64,000 nucleotides of DNA from Flavobacterium oncorhynchi (GTDB taxonomy: Bacteria; Bacteroidota; Bacteroidia; Flavobacteriales; Flavobacteriaceae), in assembly GCF_002217355.1 (NCBI RefSeq), contig NZ_MUHA01000004.1, positions 41,950-105,949 on the forward strand, in the 5' to 3' direction. Both the position numbers and the translations under genes were made by a program. Below are positions 62,619 through 64,000 of this stretch, in pieces (positions within the stretch are counted from its first letter, which is position 1; every line of letters starts with the position of its first letter). Below the pieces are notes generated by a model. It saw nothing but the letters and a program-made list of their open reading frames with translations, searched no databases and was not told the DNA's origin.

Positions 62619-62647
62619 TTGTTATTGCTAATGATTTTGTAATTTTG
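62619..62647 (+). promoter_or_regulatory. promoter of the Fsa/TalC gene
   Basis: TTG at 62619-62621, an 18-nt spacer and TAATTTTG at 62640-62647 match the consensus. The start codon is 40 nt downstream of the -7 box. Confidence 0.75.
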
Positions 62648-62686
62648 CACCGATTTTTTAAACACACAATTAAATATAAATAGATT

Positions 62687-63343
62687 ATGAAATTTTTTAT
62701 CGATACTGCTAATTTAGCTCAGATTAAAGAAGCACAAGCTTTAGGCGTTTTAGATGGTGTAACAACTAATCCGTCTTTGATGGCTAAAGAAGGAATTACT
62801 GGAAAAAACAATATCTTGAAGCATTATGTTGACATTTGCAATCTTGTAGAAGGTGATGTAAGTGCAGAAGTAAATGCATTGGATTTTGAAGGAATGGTGA
62901 AAGAAGGTGAGGAATTAGCTGAATTACATGATCAAATCGTTGTAAAATTGCCTATGACTAAAGAAGGTGTAATGGCTGCAAAATATTTTTCTGATAAAGG
63001 AATTAAAACAAACGTAACTCTTGTGTTTTCTGCAGGACAAGCATTATTGGCTGCAAAAGCTGGTGCAACTTATGTTTCTCCTTTTATTGGTCGTTTAGAT
63101 GATGTTTCTACAGATGGTTTGAATTTAATTCAAGAAATTAGAGAGATTTACGATAACTATGGTTACGAAACTCAAATTTTAGCAGCTTCTGTACGTCATA
63201 CAATGCATATTGTAAACTGTGCAAAAATTGGTGCTGATGTAATGACGGGACCGCTTTCTGCAATTTACGGATTATTGAAACACCCGTTAACTGATATTGG
63301 TTTAGCACAATTCGTAGCTGACTTCGAGAAGGGAAATAAGTAA
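62687..63343 (+). CDS. fsa: fructose-6-phosphate aldolase / short transaldolase
   Basis: This 218-residue class I aldolase of the TalC/FsaA type has the opening [34 protein letters not shown], the Schiff-base Lys87 in [12 protein letters not shown], and [31 protein letters not shown]. It cleaves fructose-6-phosphate or acts as transaldolase in the pentose phosphate pathway; sequence alone does not separate the two. It has its own promoter and terminator. Confidence 0.92.
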   Translation: MKFFIDTANLAQIKEAQALGVLDGVTTNPSLMAKEGITGKNNILKHYVDICNLVEGDVSAEVNALDFEGMVKEGEELAELHDQIVVKLPMTKEGVMAAKYFSDKGIKTNVTLVFSAGQALLAAKAGATYVSPFIGRLDDVSTDGLNLIQEIREIYDNYGYETQILAASVRHTMHIVNCAKIGADVMTGPLSAIYGLLKHPLTDIGLAQFVADFEKGNK

Positions 63344-63364
63344 TTATTAGATACTTATAAAATT

Positions 63365-63404
63365 AAAAACGTCTTTTTTCTAACGAGAAAAGACGTTTTT
63401 TTTT
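63365..63404 (+). terminator. terminator after fsa
   Basis: AAAAACGTCTTTT (63365-63377) pairs perfectly with AAAAGACGTTTTT (63388-63400) around a 10-nt loop, and more T residues follow. Confidence 0.88.
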
Positions 63405-63435
63405 ACTTTTATAGTAACCTAAAAACAAATTACTT

Positions 63436-63933
63436 ATGAAAATTGTATTATTCTTAATGTCATTTTTTGTTGCGAGTTTATCTATAAACGCACAAGCGGC
63501 AAAGGTTCTTACAAGTGTTAATGAGGCTGGAGATGTAGCTACTTATGAGCTGGACTGCAGTGTTAAATTTCAGGTATTGGCTAAAGGTTTGCGTTATAAT
63601 ATTACCCGACATGAATTTAAAGGGCCTGAGCTGAAAAATTCGTACCGATTGATGTTGGTTATGGATGGGTTTTATTCTAAAACACTCAATAAAACAATGA
63701 CAATATCGGCAGTATTAAGTGATGGGATAATTATCGAAGCCAAAAAAATTATTGAAGATGACGGTTTTTTTGATGGCGCCTGTACATTAAAAATAAAAGA
63801 TCCTCAGGCTCTTTTAGCGGCCAATATAGATAAAGTTATTGTTCACGCTGATAAAGATGTTGTGTATAACTTAAGTGAGCAAAATAAGGCTGTTTTTAAA
63901 AAGAATTTGAGTAATATTATAAATGCAAAGTAA
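63436..63933 (+). CDS. secreted protein of unknown function
   Basis: This 165-residue protein has a signal peptide (1 to about 20, ending INAQA). The mature part is small, with two Cys (LDCSV and GACTL) and alternating charged stretches, and matches no family I recognise. It is separated from fsa by a terminator and has about 35 bp of leader. Confidence 0.72.
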   Translation: MKIVLFLMSFFVASLSINAQAAKVLTSVNEAGDVATYELDCSVKFQVLAKGLRYNITRHEFKGPELKNSYRLMLVMDGFYSKTLNKTMTISAVLSDGIIIEAKKIIEDDGFFDGACTLKIKDPQALLAANIDKVIVHADKDVVYNLSEQNKAVFKKNLSNIINAK

Positions 63934-64000
63934 AATTACAAAGGTTTGTAGATGCATAGGGATAGAGATTTTGTTTTGTGAATAAAAAAATCCCAAATTC

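Overview
The window is a stretch of chromosome from a Flavobacterium-like member of the Bacteroidota. Four things point there: low GC; promoters of the TTG-N17-23-TAnnTTTG type instead of the E. coli -35/-10; almost no Shine-Dalgarno sequences; and families typical of the phylum (BshA, DUF4159, THUMP-like methyltransferase, TamB/LptD/MlaD envelope set, M43 lipoprotein protease). No prophage, CRISPR array, transposase or SusC/SusD pair was found. Codon and base use look uniform, so this is mainly core genome with small accessory inserts.

Layout. 0.1-3.1 kb: AraC regulator, NlpC/P60 hydrolase, thiolase. 3.25-3.6 kb: tRNA-Ser(GCT), tRNA-Pro(TGG), tRNA-Arg(TCT) behind one consensus promoter. 3.9-6.6 kb: a molybdate uptake operon (modA, a two-Mop-domain protein, modB, modC) lying between two diverged direct repeats. 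6.8-8.7 kb: an alpha/beta hydrolase - ECF sigma factor - four-helix membrane protein operon. 9.0-10.8 kb: a LytTR regulator and LytS-type kinase, divergent from a secreted GH13 amylase and followed by a fructokinase and a fatty acid desaturase. 15.3-21.8 kb: a small secreted protein and an RND efflux operon.

22-30 kb: secreted VanX-like dipeptidase, an AI-2E permease/methyltransferase operon, an M43 protease, and a tsaD-rsmE-DUF4159-SpoU methyltransferase block split by a MITE-like palindrome. 30.4-35 kb: TamB. 35.2-39.1 kb: carbohydrate cluster with pfkA, gap, an N-acetylglucosamine-kinase-like protein, mgsA and a convergent RidA. 39.2-46.9 kb: LptD, divergent from an amidase - MlaD - two Fe-S (Hdr-like) proteins - conserved protein operon. 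47.3-53 kb: bshA, small lipoprotein, beta-barrel, LpxH-like phosphoesterase, aroC, dicarboxylate symporter. 53.2-56.8 kb: hybrid sensor kinase and RhlE-type helicase. 56.9-61.4 kb: two histidine-utilisation genes (hutG, hutI) with a coiled-coil protein between them, then a glutaminyl cyclase lipoprotein. 61.4-64 kb: SRP 4.5S-like RNA with a textbook promoter, an SDR oxidoreductase, a TalC/Fsa aldolase and a secreted protein.

The most interesting signals are non-coding or in gene context: dispersed palindromic repeat families in intergenic gaps; a perfect 62-bp palindrome acting as bidirectional terminator; diverged repeats bracketing the mod operon; overlapping operator-like palindromes between the LytS/LytTR genes and the amylase; and non-ATG starts on three large envelope genes (LptD, MlaD, TamB). 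No clearly new multi-gene system could be demonstrated. The hydrolase-sigma-membrane protein operon and the small secreted protein ahead of the RND operon are the best candidates for uncharacterised function.
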